A stretch of 52,169 nucleotides of DNA. Source: Flavobacterium sp. GTDB lineage: Bacteria; Bacteroidota; Bacteroidia; Flavobacteriales; Flavobacteriaceae. The position numbers and the translations under genes are program-made. Under the pieces are notes generated by a model. The model ran no database searches, was not told the origin of the DNA, and was given only the letters and a program-made list of their open reading frames with translations. The stretch covers positions 1 through 52,169 of the forward strand of contig NZ_JAIXWA010000024.1 in the NCBI RefSeq assembly GCF_027482425.1. Direction: 5' to 3'. Shown one piece after another: positions 15,654-24,296 of this stretch. The number at the start of each line of letters is the position of its first letter. Position 1 is the stretch's first letter.

Positions 15654-16709
15654 ATGGCCAATTACCGCATCTTAGTTATCATGGAACAGCACGATGAGGA
15701 CCACTATCTTCTTGACTTACTAACTATGGCTGGCTACGACGTTTTATTGGCTCACGACGGGAAAACGGGTATTACTATGGCACAAACCGAACAACCCGAC
15801 GCTATTCTTTGCGAGGTGTTCATGCCTGAAATGGATGGGTTTAGTGTTTTGATAGTCTTGTCCAAACAAATAGAAACTGCATCAATACCGTTTGTTTTTT
15901 TTGCCCATACCTACCACAAAGCCGATATACGCAAAGGGATGGAGTTGGGTGCCGACGACTATTTATCGCGACCGTTTAGCGATGTACAATTGTTAAATGC
16001 GTTGGCGGTACGGTTACAGAAGCGGGAAAATCAACTGGAGTATTTCAAAAAAACCTACCAAATTGACCAAAACAAACCCTTATATCAGCAAGGGAAATTA
16101 GCCTTAGAATTGCTAAAGGACCATTCGATACAGCGAAAAATTAAAAAGAAGCAGATTCTATTTTACGAGGGCGACAAGGTCATCGGGATTTATTATGTGC
16201 GCAAAGGAGCCATTAAAATCACCAAAATTGCCCAAGACGGACGAGAACTAACGGTACGTATCCACTCAACGGGCGATTATATAGGATTACACAATTTATA
16301 CAACGAACATACGCATACGGATAATGCCGAGGCGATGTCAGACTGCGAAATTAGCATCCTACCCATTCAGGAGTTTGAGAAGTTGATCGAGCATCATCCT
16401 GAGATGGCGGGTAAGTTTATCCACTTGTTATCGCAGGAATCAAGTAAAACCGAGGAGCATTTGATTCGTATTGCCTACGACTCGGTACGAAAGCGCATTG
16501 CCAATTCGTTGATTAGTTACTTCAAGACCTACTGCCCTAATGGAGAAAGTATTCACCTAAGTCGAAACGAGTTGGCCAATATTTCGGGCACTACGCCTGA
16601 AACTGTAAGCCGCACCCTCACCGACTTTGAGCAGGAAGGGCTTATTCGGAAAGACCAAAACCGTATTGTCATTGTACAAGCGGATAAGTTGCATTATTTG
16701 AAAAATTAG
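15654..16709 (+). CDS. response-regulator receiver fused to Crp/Fnr-type regulator, atypical receiver
   Basis: 351 residues. A receiver domain (1-120) is followed by a cyclic-nucleotide-binding-like domain (about 145-260, YEGDKVIGIYYVRKGAIKI) and a Crp-type winged helix (270-345, LSRNELANISGTTPETVSRTLTDFEQEGLI, the recognition helix). In the receiver the phosphoacceptor Asp is replaced by Glu (E54 in ILCEVFMPEMDGF), the switch Thr/Ser by Ala (A84) and the conserved Lys by Arg (R106 in YLSRPF). It may not be phosphorylated and may be fixed in one state. No Cys cluster for an Fe-S centre is seen. It lies 1.0 kb beyond the stress run, suggesting regulation of that run. Confidence 0.9.
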   Translation: MANYRILVIMEQHDEDHYLLDLLTMAGYDVLLAHDGKTGITMAQTEQPDAILCEVFMPEMDGFSVLIVLSKQIETASIPFVFFAHTYHKADIRKGMELGADDYLSRPFSDVQLLNALAVRLQKRENQLEYFKKTYQIDQNKPLYQQGKLALELLKDHSIQRKIKKKQILFYEGDKVIGIYYVRKGAIKITKIAQDGRELTVRIHSTGDYIGLHNLYNEHTHTDNAEAMSDCEISILPIQEFEKLIEHHPEMAGKFIHLLSQESSKTEEHLIRIAYDSVRKRIANSLISYFKTYCPNGESIHLSRNELANISGTTPETVSRTLTDFEQEGLIRKDQNRIVIVQADKLHYLKN

Positions 16710-17318
16710 GTTTCAGGTTGCATTCTAAGAGCGTGGGGTTTAAAAAGTATAGTCGTAAGTCGAAAGTCGTAAGTCATTTTAGCAGTCAGCGATCAGTGTT
16801 CAGCCATTAGCTTCCTCACTTCCCAATGTAAGTCTTTGACCTTGCTTCTTTCTTCTCAACTGCATATTAATAGTCATTAGAAATTAGTCGTTGGACGTTA
16901 GTCAAGGAGGACGTGTTAGAACGCTCATTTATAATTTAAAATACAACATTCAAAATAGCCAAAGAGGTCTTTTTTCTTGCTTCTTTCTTCTTGCTTCTTT
17001 TTTAACCGCAAAGACGCCAAGATTCCGCAAAGTTCAAAAGTACGCGGCCTGTGGCCGACTTAAGTTTCCTTAATTATTGAGCGGTATGGTGTGCGTCAAA
17101 ACCTTAATTTCTTAATGATATAAATCTTTAAAGCACCAAGTTTAATCGGTAGTGGGCAGTTTGCAATGCGATATCTGTGGTGTATGGCCGCTATAGCTGT
17201 ACGGTAAAGCCCCGTGCCACCGGATATTCTGTTGCGCAAAGGTTGTACGGGAAAAATACCCGCCCGCGAGGGGAAAAATACTTTGAAGAATTAGGAAAAA
17301 CCCTAAGGAGGAATCCAA

Positions 17319-17405
17319 ATGCTTTATGCACCTTTGTCTCGGTTAGTTAAAATACGACACGCGTACCCTTGCGTGAATCGCTTTTATTGGCCTTGCGTTA
17401 ATTGA
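17319..17405 (+). CDS. possible 28-residue small ORF with a strong Shine-Dalgarno
   Basis: ATG at 17319 lies 7 bp after AAGGAGG, a strong ribosome-binding sequence rare in Bacteroidota. The 28 codons end at TGA 17403-17405, exactly where a terminator stem begins. The peptide (MLYAPLSRLVKIRHAYPCVN at its start) holds two copies of PCVN, caused by a repeated CCTTGCGT word. It is not a family I know. It might be a regulatory leader, a small toxin or chance. Confidence 0.3.
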   Translation: MLYAPLSRLVKIRHAYPCVNRFYWPCVN

Positions 17406-17440
17406 AATCCCCTATCGGCTTGACTGGTTGGGGATTTTTT
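17405..17440 (+). terminator. rho-independent terminator after the small ORF
   Basis: AAATCCCC (17405-17412) pairs with GGGGATTT (17430-17437), followed by TTT. The stem begins on the small-ORF stop codon and lies 210 bp upstream of the helicase start, so it ends an upstream transcript. Confidence 0.6.
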
Positions 17441-17601
17441 GGTAAGTTTGGGGGAATAAGAATAGATATAAAATGGCCGATAAAAAAGTAAAAGCAGATA
17501 TTAACTCCATTTTAATTTTTTCCGATTTTAGCGTTCGGGGGTTGTGGTAGTATGAAGAAGTATGCTCCTTGAGATTAATAGCATTGTTTTTAACATTTGT
17601 T

Positions 17602-17630
17602 TTGCTAATTCTGATGATTTTGTATCTTAG
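17602..17630 (+). promoter_or_regulatory. candidate promoter of the exonuclease-helicase gene
   Basis: TTG (17602-17604), 18 bp, then TATCTTAG (17623-17630) matches the Bacteroidota consensus (TTG, about 19 bp, TAnnTTTG) at all but one position of the second element. It predicts a leader of roughly 15 nt before the ATG at 17651. Confidence 0.45.
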
Positions 17631-17650
17631 TCGTAATATTCGTACACGCA

Positions 17651-20600
17651 ATGACCTCCATTACCTTCATCGACAGCGAAATACATCCTAAAAGCCATAC
17701 CCTACAAGCCGTTGGGGCGGTAAATACCGTGAAGGGACATTATCATGGCACTTCGTTAACTGAATTTACTTCTTTTTTAATGGGTTCGTCTTTTGTGTGT
17801 GGACATAATATTGTACATCATGATGTAAAGTATCTGGAAAAAGGAATTGCTCAAGCGGGTGTAGCACCCACGCATTACATTGACACCTTATATTGGTCGC
17901 CTCTTTTATTCCCAAAAAATCCATACCACAAACTCGTTAAGGATGATAAGTTACAAATTGATCATTTAAACAATCCAGTTAATGATGCTCAAAAGGCAAA
18001 AGATTTGTTTTATGCTGAGGTGGCTGCTTTTAAAGCACTCCCTTCAGCATTGCAAGCAATCTATTTTACCTTGCTACATGAAATTCCAGAGTTTGAAGGA
18101 TTTTTTCGGTATTTGGATTTTAATATTGCTTTGCCTTCCTTAAAAGAAAGCATACGAGACTATTTTAGGGGATTAATTTGTGATGAGGCGCCACTAGCCC
18201 AATTTATTGAAAAGTTCCCTGTTGCCTTGGCATACAGCCTTGCCTTATTGGATGTTATTTCTACGGATGAAAAAGTGTATTCGCTTACACCACCATGGGT
18301 GCTTAAAAACTATCCTGAAGTAGAACACGTGTTATGGTTGCTACGCAATACCCCATGTCTCGCTGGCTGTGCGTATTGCAATGAGGCATTGGATGTGTAT
18401 AAAGGTTTGCATCGTTGGTTTCACTTTGAAGGCTTTCGCACCTATGGGGGTGAACCTCTACAAGAAAATGCCGTCAAAGCAGCAGTGGCGAATCGTTCCT
18501 TATTGGCTATTTTTCCCACGGGAGGAGGTAAATCCATTACGTTTCAATTGCCTGCATTAATGAGTGGTGCTACTACAACAGGACTTACCGTTGTGATATC
18601 ACCGCTCCAATCATTAATGAAAGATCAAGTAGATAATTTGGAACGGCAAGGAATAACCCAAGCCGTAACAATCAATGGTTTACTGGATCCTATAGAACGT
18701 GAAAAATCTTTTGAACGTGTATCCGATGGTAGTGCAAGCCTACTCTATATTTCGCCTGAATCTTTACGGTCTAAGACCATTGAGAAACTATTACTGGATC
18801 GTAAAATCAGTCGTTTTGTAATTGATGAAGCCCATTGTTTTTCGGCATGGGGACAAGACTTCCGGGTTGATTATTTGTATATCGGTGATTTTATCAAACA
18901 ACTGCTATCAGTAAAAAAATTGATTGAACCGATACCTGTCTCCTGTTTTACGGCTACAGCCAAGCAAAAGGTGATTGAAGATATTCGTCAGTATTTTAAG
19001 GAAAAACTCGATTTGGAGTTGGAATTATTTACTTCTTCAGCTTCGCGTACAAATTTACATTATGCAGTGTATGCCAAAGAAAATGAGGAAGAAAAGTACA
19101 AACGTTTACGGGAATTAATACAGGAGAAAAACTGTCCGACAATCGTCTATGCTTCCCGGACCAAAAGGGTAATGGCTATCGCAGATCGGTTGGCAAATGA
19201 TAACATAGCCGCTTTACCTTTTCATGGGAAAATGGAGAATACCCAAAAAGCACACAATCAAGATTCGTTTATTCAAGGAACCACTCAAGTCATGGTGGCT
19301 ACTTCTGCATTTGGGATGGGTGTGGATAAAAAAGATGTGGGATTGGTTATCCACTATGATATTTCTGAGTCGTTGGAAAACTATGTTCAAGAAGCGGGTC
19401 GTGCAGGTAGAGATGAATCATTGGATGCCGAATGTTTTGTGTTATTCAATGAAGAAGATTTGAGCAAACATTTCATTTTGTTGAATCAGACGAAATTATC
19501 TATAAAAGAGATTCAACAGATTTGGCGTGCTGTAAAAGAGCTTACTCGATTTCGTTCTTCCGTTTCCAATTCGGCTTTAGAAATTGCACGTAAAGCCGGT
19601 TGGGATGACAGTGTACAAGAAATTGAAACACGGGTAAAAACTGCCATTGCAGCACTAGAAGATGCGGGGTATTTGAAGCGAGGACAAAATATGCCCCGTG
19701 TATATGCCAATAGTATTTTATCGAAAACAGTTCAAGAGGCAATTGACAAGATTGAAATGGCTACTCGTTTTACAGAGAAACAAAAAATACAAGCCATACG
19801 AATAATCAAAAAACTTATATCAAGCAAGAGTCGGAAACAAAACATAGACGAAGCTGCTGAATCGCGAATTGACTTTATCAGTGACCATTTGGGCATCGTC
19901 AAAGAAGAAGTGATTCAAGTTATCAATTTACTCAAAGAAGAGGGAATATTAGCCGATACTAAAGATTTAAATGCATATATAAAAAGCACAGACCGAAAGA
20001 ATACCTCATTAACTTTGGTAGAACGATTTGCGAAACTGGAACTTTTTCTAGTTGAACAGTTAGAGACCATACAAACCCATTTACAACTGAAAGAAATCAA
20101 CGAAAAAGCGGAACTTGCAGGTTGTGTCGGGGTAAATCCCTCAAAAATAAAGACCCTATTGAATTTATGGGTCATCAAACATTGGATTGAGCGCAGTTAT
20201 TTGGATGTTACAAAAAACCATTTTAACGTTCGTTGCTTACAGGAACCTAATCAAATTAAAGAGGCTCTAAAAAAACGACATCTTCTAGCTCAGTTCATTG
20301 TCAAACATCTCTATGATAATCTACTTATTGATTCCTCTGATACTTCGCGAAAAGAGGAGTTTATGGTTTCTTTTTCAGTCATGGAATTGAAAACAGCCTA
20401 TGAAGAAAGTCAGGACTTGTTTAAAATTGACATTGAAGCTTCAGCTATTGAAGATGCCTTATTTTACTTATCGCGTATTGAAGCGATTAAAATTGAAGGT
20501 GGATTTATGGTCATTCACAATAAACTGACTCTGGAACGATTGGTTTTAGAGAATACTAAACAGTACACCAAAGATGATTATAAAAAGTTGAATCAATTTT

Positions 20601-22471
20601 ATGAAAATAAGATTCAACAAATTCATATTGTGGGTGAATATGCCCGTAAGATGATTGATAATTATCAAGCTGCCTTACAATTTGTGGATGATTATTTTCA
20701 ATTGAATTATCCTTCCTTTCTTCGTAAATACTTTCCAGGAAGTCGTGTCGATGAGTTGAAGCTTAAAATGACACCTTCAAAATTCAAGCAATTGTTTGGT
20801 GACTTATCTCCCACGCAATTGAAAATTATCAACGATAACGAAAGTAAAAACATTGTGGTCACTGCAGGTCCGGGTAGTGGAAAGACTCGAATTTTAGTGC
20901 ACAAACTTGCTTCACTGTTGTTGATGGAGGATGTCAAACATGAGCAACTTCTAATGCTTACCTTTTCTCGTGCGGCAGCAACAGAATTTAAAAAGCGTTT
21001 ACAAGCTTTAATAGGCAATGCCGCTCATTTTATTGAAATCAAAACCTTTCACTCCTATTGTTTTGATTTGTTGGGTAAAGTGGGAACTCTAGAAAAATCG
21101 CAATCCATTATTGAGCGAACGGTTAATGCCATTCGCAACAATGAGGTAGAACGCAATCGAATTACTAAAACAGTATTAGTTATCGATGAAGCGCAAGATA
21201 TGAATCGTCATGAATTTGAATTGATTCAGGTTCTTATGGAACAAAATGATGAAATGCGGGTTATTGCCGTTGGAGATGATGATCAAAATATTTATGAATT
21301 TCGCGGGTCAGATTCTACTCATTTTGCTTCATTGATTTCCCGTTATCAGGCTATTCAATTCGACTTGTTGGAAAATTATCGAAGTAAAAAGAATTTAGTT
21401 GATTTTTCAAATGCATTTGTTAAACGACTCAAACATCGATTAAAGCAGGAGCCTATATTAGCACATCAAAAGGACATAGGAAAACTTGAATTGATCACCT
21501 ACCAAAGTCCGCATTTAATTCAACCCCTTGTCGAACATTTATGTCAAACCGATTTAGTGGGTACTACTGCTGTTTTGACGAAAACCAATGAAGAAGCCTT
21601 ACAGGTATTCAGCTTATTGAAACGGCATCGTGTTCCTACAAAACTGATTCAAACTAGTTCTAGTTTTCGCTTATATGATTTAGAAGAAGTTCGCTACTTT
21701 ATCAATGCCCTCAACATAGATAAAGACACGTTCGCATTTACTGATTCCATTTGGAATGACGCTAAAGAGCAGTTAAAAATACAATTTGCAAATAGTCGTC
21801 ATTTAGAACATTGTTTAGCTCTTATTGAAGAATTTGAAAAGACCGTTTACAAAGTAAAATATAAAACGGATTTCTTGACCTTTATTGAAGAATCGCAATT
21901 AGAGGATTTTATACATTTTGGAATGGATGATGTTGTAGTGTCCACGATTCACAAATCAAAGGGAAGAGAATTTGATACTGTGTTTTTACTTTTAGAACAA
22001 CATCCCCAGTTTGATATGTCGCAAGATAGCCGATTGAGGGAATTGTATGTTGGATTGACTCGGGCTAAAACAAACTTGTACATTCACACCAATGAATCGT
22101 ATTTCCCGCCAATACCTGTTGAAGGTATGCAATACAAAACAGATACAACATCTTATGCGTCTACGTCAAAAATTATTGTTCAAATGACCCATAAAGATAT
22201 TCATCTGGATTATTTTATTGATCGACAAGACCGTGTAGCGCAATGCATGTCGGGTAAAGCTTTACAGGTAACCCCTGAAGGATGTGTTTTGGGTGACCAA
22301 CGAATGGTTGTAAAGTTTTCTTCAGAATTTAAAAAAACGATTGAAAAGTATCAATTACGTGGCTATATCATGAAAGGAGCGGCTGTACAACATATTGTCT
22401 TTTGGCGAAAAGAAGAACATCCTGAGGAAATCAAAATTGTATTGCCCGTTGTATATTTTGAAAAAACATAA
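17651..22471 (+). CDS. DEDD exonuclease - RecQ helicase - UvrD helicase fusion protein
   Basis: A 1606-residue protein joining three nucleic-acid machines. Residues 1-120 resemble a DnaQ-type 3'-5' exonuclease: D8/E10 (FIDSE), D58 after HNIVHH, D112; but Asn (N107) is where the general-base His would lie. Residues about 235-243 hold a CX3CX2C cluster. Residues 280-620 are a RecQ-type superfamily 2 helicase (Walker A GGGKS with K294, DEAH 392-395, QEAGRAGRDE at 580-589) without an obvious zinc domain. Winged-helix-like linkers follow. Residues 1045-1490 are a UvrD/Rep superfamily 1 helicase (GPGSGKT with K1078, DEAQD 1179-1183, GDDDQ 1208-1212, TIHKSKG and GLTRAK). It stands alone between repeat-rich flanks. 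Likely repair or defence; unproven. Confidence 0.92.
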   Translation: MTSITFIDSEIHPKSHTLQAVGAVNTVKGHYHGTSLTEFTSFLMGSSFVCGHNIVHHDVKYLEKGIAQAGVAPTHYIDTLYWSPLLFPKNPYHKLVKDDKLQIDHLNNPVNDAQKAKDLFYAEVAAFKALPSALQAIYFTLLHEIPEFEGFFRYLDFNIALPSLKESIRDYFRGLICDEAPLAQFIEKFPVALAYSLALLDVISTDEKVYSLTPPWVLKNYPEVEHVLWLLRNTPCLAGCAYCNEALDVYKGLHRWFHFEGFRTYGGEPLQENAVKAAVANRSLLAIFPTGGGKSITFQLPALMSGATTTGLTVVISPLQSLMKDQVDNLERQGITQAVTINGLLDPIEREKSFERVSDGSASLLYISPESLRSKTIEKLLLDRKISRFVIDEAHCFSAWGQDFRVDYLYIGDFIKQLLSVKKLIEPIPVSCFTATAKQKVIEDIRQYFKEKLDLELELFTSSASRTNLHYAVYAKENEEEKYKRLRELIQEKNCPTIVYASRTKRVMAIADRLANDNIAALPFHGKMENTQKAHNQDSFIQGTTQVMVATSAFGMGVDKKDVGLVIHYDISESLENYVQEAGRAGRDESLDAECFVLFNEEDLSKHFILLNQTKLSIKEIQQIWRAVKELTRFRSSVSNSALEIARKAGWDDSVQEIETRVKTAIAALEDAGYLKRGQNMPRVYANSILSKTVQEAIDKIEMATRFTEKQKIQAIRIIKKLISSKSRKQNIDEAAESRIDFISDHLGIVKEEVIQVINLLKEEGILADTKDLNAYIKSTDRKNTSLTLVERFAKLELFLVEQLETIQTHLQLKEINEKAELAGCVGVNPSKIKTLLNLWVIKHWIERSYLDVTKNHFNVRCLQEPNQIKEALKKRHLLAQFIVKHLYDNLLIDSSDTSRKEEFMVSFSVMELKTAYEESQDLFKIDIEASAIEDALFYLSRIEAIKIEGGFMVIHNKLTLERLVLENTKQYTKDDYKKLNQFYENKIQQIHIVGEYARKMIDNYQAALQFVDDYFQLNYPSFLRKYFPGSRVDELKLKMTPSKFKQLFGDLSPTQLKIINDNESKNIVVTAGPGSGKTRILVHKLASLLLMEDVKHEQLLMLTFSRAAATEFKKRLQALIGNAAHFIEIKTFHSYCFDLLGKVGTLEKSQSIIERTVNAIRNNEVERNRITKTVLVIDEAQDMNRHEFELIQVLMEQNDEMRVIAVGDDDQNIYEFRGSDSTHFASLISRYQAIQFDLLENYRSKKNLVDFSNAFVKRLKHRLKQEPILAHQKDIGKLELITYQSPHLIQPLVEHLCQTDLVGTTAVLTKTNEEALQVFSLLKRHRVPTKLIQTSSSFRLYDLEEVRYFINALNIDKDTFAFTDSIWNDAKEQLKIQFANSRHLEHCLALIEEFEKTVYKVKYKTDFLTFIEESQLEDFIHFGMDDVVVSTIHKSKGREFDTVFLLLEQHPQFDMSQDSRLRELYVGLTRAKTNLYIHTNESYFPPIPVEGMQYKTDTTSYASTSKIIVQMTHKDIHLDYFIDRQDRVAQCMSGKALQVTPEGCVLGDQRMVVKFSSEFKKTIEKYQLRGYIMKGAAVQHIVFWRKEEHPEEIKIVLPVVYFEKT

Positions 22472-22871
22472 ACACTAATATTACCCATGTGCACCCCCAC
22501 CACTCTACGAATTAGTTTCAGATTTAAAGTTTATTCCGCTACGCTTCATCAGTCGGCTAAAGCCTTGTATCAAGTTTCAGGTTGTTCGTAATGAATTGAC
22601 GTGTCTTGTATCAAATAGCAGAAGCTAGTCAAAGACTGCTTAAAGGCATGGGAGGAGTTAGCCATTAGACTGATTCATAATTGGCGGCTAGTCCCTAAAC
22701 TTCGTAGGTGATCATTGATTAGACATTGAACGTACACACAGCTATTCGCATAAGCTGATAAACCATTAAACTGCCATAGTAGACAGGCAAGCCCTCAACT
22801 GACAACCATCAAACCTCAACTTTCTTACCAATTTTTTACTACTTTTACCCTAAACAAACCAAACTACTCCT
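22472..22871. other. gene-free repeat-rich region right of the helicase gene
   Basis: 400 bp with no credible gene. Word-like degenerate repeats recur (TTAGCCATTAGAC, GATTAGACATTGAACG, AACTGACAACCATCAAACC). GTTTCAGGTTG at 22574-22584 exactly matches 16710-16720 on the other side of the helicase. A TACTTTTA element at about 22840 may be part of the sdaA promoter. Confidence 0.6.
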
Positions 22872-24296
22872 ATGGAAGAATGCATTTCCGTTTTTGATAT
22901 GCTCAAAATCGGTGTGGGACCCTCGAGTTCTCACACTTTGGGCCCCTGGCGTGCAGCCGAACGCTTTTTACATGAACTCCGCGACCGAAATCTTTTGGCC
23001 CAAGTGCAGGAAGTGACCGTCGATTTGTATGGCTCGCTATCGCTCACGGGAAAAGGACATGCCACCGATTTAGCCGTCATGCTCGGGTTGAGTGGGCAAG
23101 ATCCCGAGTACATTCCCGTCGATCAAATTGATTCCATCATACAAACGATTCGCGACACGCACCAATTACAGTTGGCCAACGCTTATGCGATTCCTTTTCA
23201 GCCTGATACACACATTCATTTCCACAAAAACTTTTTACCGTTTCATGCCAACGGACTGCAATTTACGGCCGTGACTCCGCAAGGGAACGTGACGGAAACC
23301 TACTACTCCATTGGCGGTGGATTTGTCGTGAAAGAAGAACGCACCAATGCCAAGAAAAAAAGTGCTATTAAATGTACCTTCCCTTTTCCGGTACAAACCG
23401 CTGCCGATCTCTTGCAGTATTGCCTAAGCGAAGGAAAGTCGATTTCGGAATTGGTGTATGAAAATGAAAAATCGATGCGCTCAGAGGAAGAAATTCACCG
23501 TGAATTGATGCGCATTTGGCATACCATGCTCGAATGTATGTATATCGGATGCCATACCGAGGGCACGTTGCCCGGAGGCCTCAATGTACGGCGACGCGCC
23601 TATGATATGCATCAAAATCTGATCGGCACACTCCCCTATCACTCGCCTCAAGAATGGCTGGAAGTAATCCGAAAAACGGAAGTGAAGTTTCGCCAAATTC
23701 TAAAATGGGTAAGCTGTTTTGCCTTAGCGGTCAATGAAGTGAATGCCGCTTTGGGTCGTGTGGTTACCGCACCCACCAACGGCAGCGCGGGCGTGATTCC
23801 CGCGGTACTCATGTACTATATGGTGATTGAAAACCACCAGGCTAGTGAGAAAGAAATCAAACAGTTTTTATTGGTAGCGGGCGAAATTGGATCAATTTTC
23901 AAAAAAGGATCGACCATCTCGGCAGCCATGGGCGGATGTCAGGCTGAAATTGGGGTGTCGTCGGCGATGGCGGCAGGCGCTTTGTGTGAACTGATGGGCG
24001 GAACTCCCGAACAAGTGCAAATGGCGGCCGAAATTGCCATGGAACATCACTTAGGAATGACCTGCGACCCTATCGGGGGGTTGGTGCAAATACCCTGCAT
24101 CGAACGCAATACGATGGGGGCCATCAAAGCGATTAATGCCGCCGAATTGGCCCTGGAAACCGATGCCAAAAACGCTAAAGTACCCTTGGACAAAGTCATC
24201 CACACCATGTGGGAAACCGCCAAGGACATGAACCATAAATACAAGGAAACTTCAGAAGGCGGCTTGGCCATCGCGGTGAGCCTTTCCGATTGTTAA
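22872..24296 (+). CDS. sdaA: L-serine ammonia-lyase (iron-sulfur type)
   Basis: A 474-residue single-chain L-serine dehydratase, which converts serine to pyruvate and ammonia. The N-terminal beta domain opens with [24 protein letters not shown]. The catalytic alpha domain carries the 4Fe-4S ligands C356 (GGCQAEIG), C398 (MTCDPIGG) and C409 (IPCIER), with spacing 42 and 11, as in the well-studied Legionella enzyme. The very last residue is Cys (SLSDC, C474), matching that enzyme's C-terminal Cys that inserts into the active site when substrate is absent. Cytosolic and likely oxygen-sensitive. Its 3' end overlaps the convergent porin gene by 4 bp. Confidence 0.97.
   Translation: MEECISVFDMLKIGVGPSSSHTLGPWRAAERFLHELRDRNLLAQVQEVTVDLYGSLSLTGKGHATDLAVMLGLSGQDPEYIPVDQIDSIIQTIRDTHQLQLANAYAIPFQPDTHIHFHKNFLPFHANGLQFTAVTPQGNVTETYYSIGGGFVVKEERTNAKKKSAIKCTFPFPVQTAADLLQYCLSEGKSISELVYENEKSMRSEEEIHRELMRIWHTMLECMYIGCHTEGTLPGGLNVRRRAYDMHQNLIGTLPYHSPQEWLEVIRKTEVKFRQILKWVSCFALAVNEVNAALGRVVTAPTNGSAGVIPAVLMYYMVIENHQASEKEIKQFLLVAGEIGSIFKKGSTISAAMGGCQAEIGVSSAMAAGALCELMGGTPEQVQMAAEIAMEHHLGMTCDPIGGLVQIPCIERNTMGAIKAINAAELALETDAKNAKVPLDKVIHTMWETAKDMNHKYKETSEGGLAIAVSLSDC

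Larger units (their letters stand above)
17150..17442 (+). ncRNA. candidate structured RNA or small transcript upstream of the helicase
   Basis: The stretch differs in composition from surrounding junk, contains a series of GC hairpins and finishes at a terminator. I cannot match it to tmRNA, 6S, SRP or RNase P RNA by conserved core words. It could equally be the remains of a gene. Boundaries are approximate. Confidence 0.25.
16710..17601. other. gene-free repeat-rich region left of the helicase gene
   Basis: About 900 bp with no large ORF. 16745-16800 repeats AGTCGTAAGTC and CAGTCAGC words. 16835-17010 has CTTGCTTCTTTCTTCTT runs, and ACCGCAAAGACGCCAAGATTC-type sequence lies near 17005-17035. 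From about 17150 the text changes: GC-richer, with several short hairpins (CGGG/CCCG about 17248-17263, CCC/GGG around 17271-17279, CACGC/GCGTG around 17357-17374), then a short ORF with a strong ribosome-binding site and a terminator. This part is a candidate structured RNA or small transcription unit. Confidence 0.55.

Noticed and set aside
17412..17651. 79-codon minus-strand frame upstream of the helicase
   Set aside because: It spans the terminator and promoter-like region, has biased low-complexity residues and no motif.
18356..18379. Radical-SAM enzyme reading of the CX3CX2C motif
   Set aside because: Only the cysteine spacing fits; the rest of the SAM fold is absent and the region leads into a helicase domain. 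Kept as a metal-site question instead.
16710..22871. Classical genomic island or prophage around the helicase
   Set aside because: No integrase, transposase, tRNA target or phage gene is seen. Only gene-poor flanks and a short repeated word support an island, so I call it island-like only.
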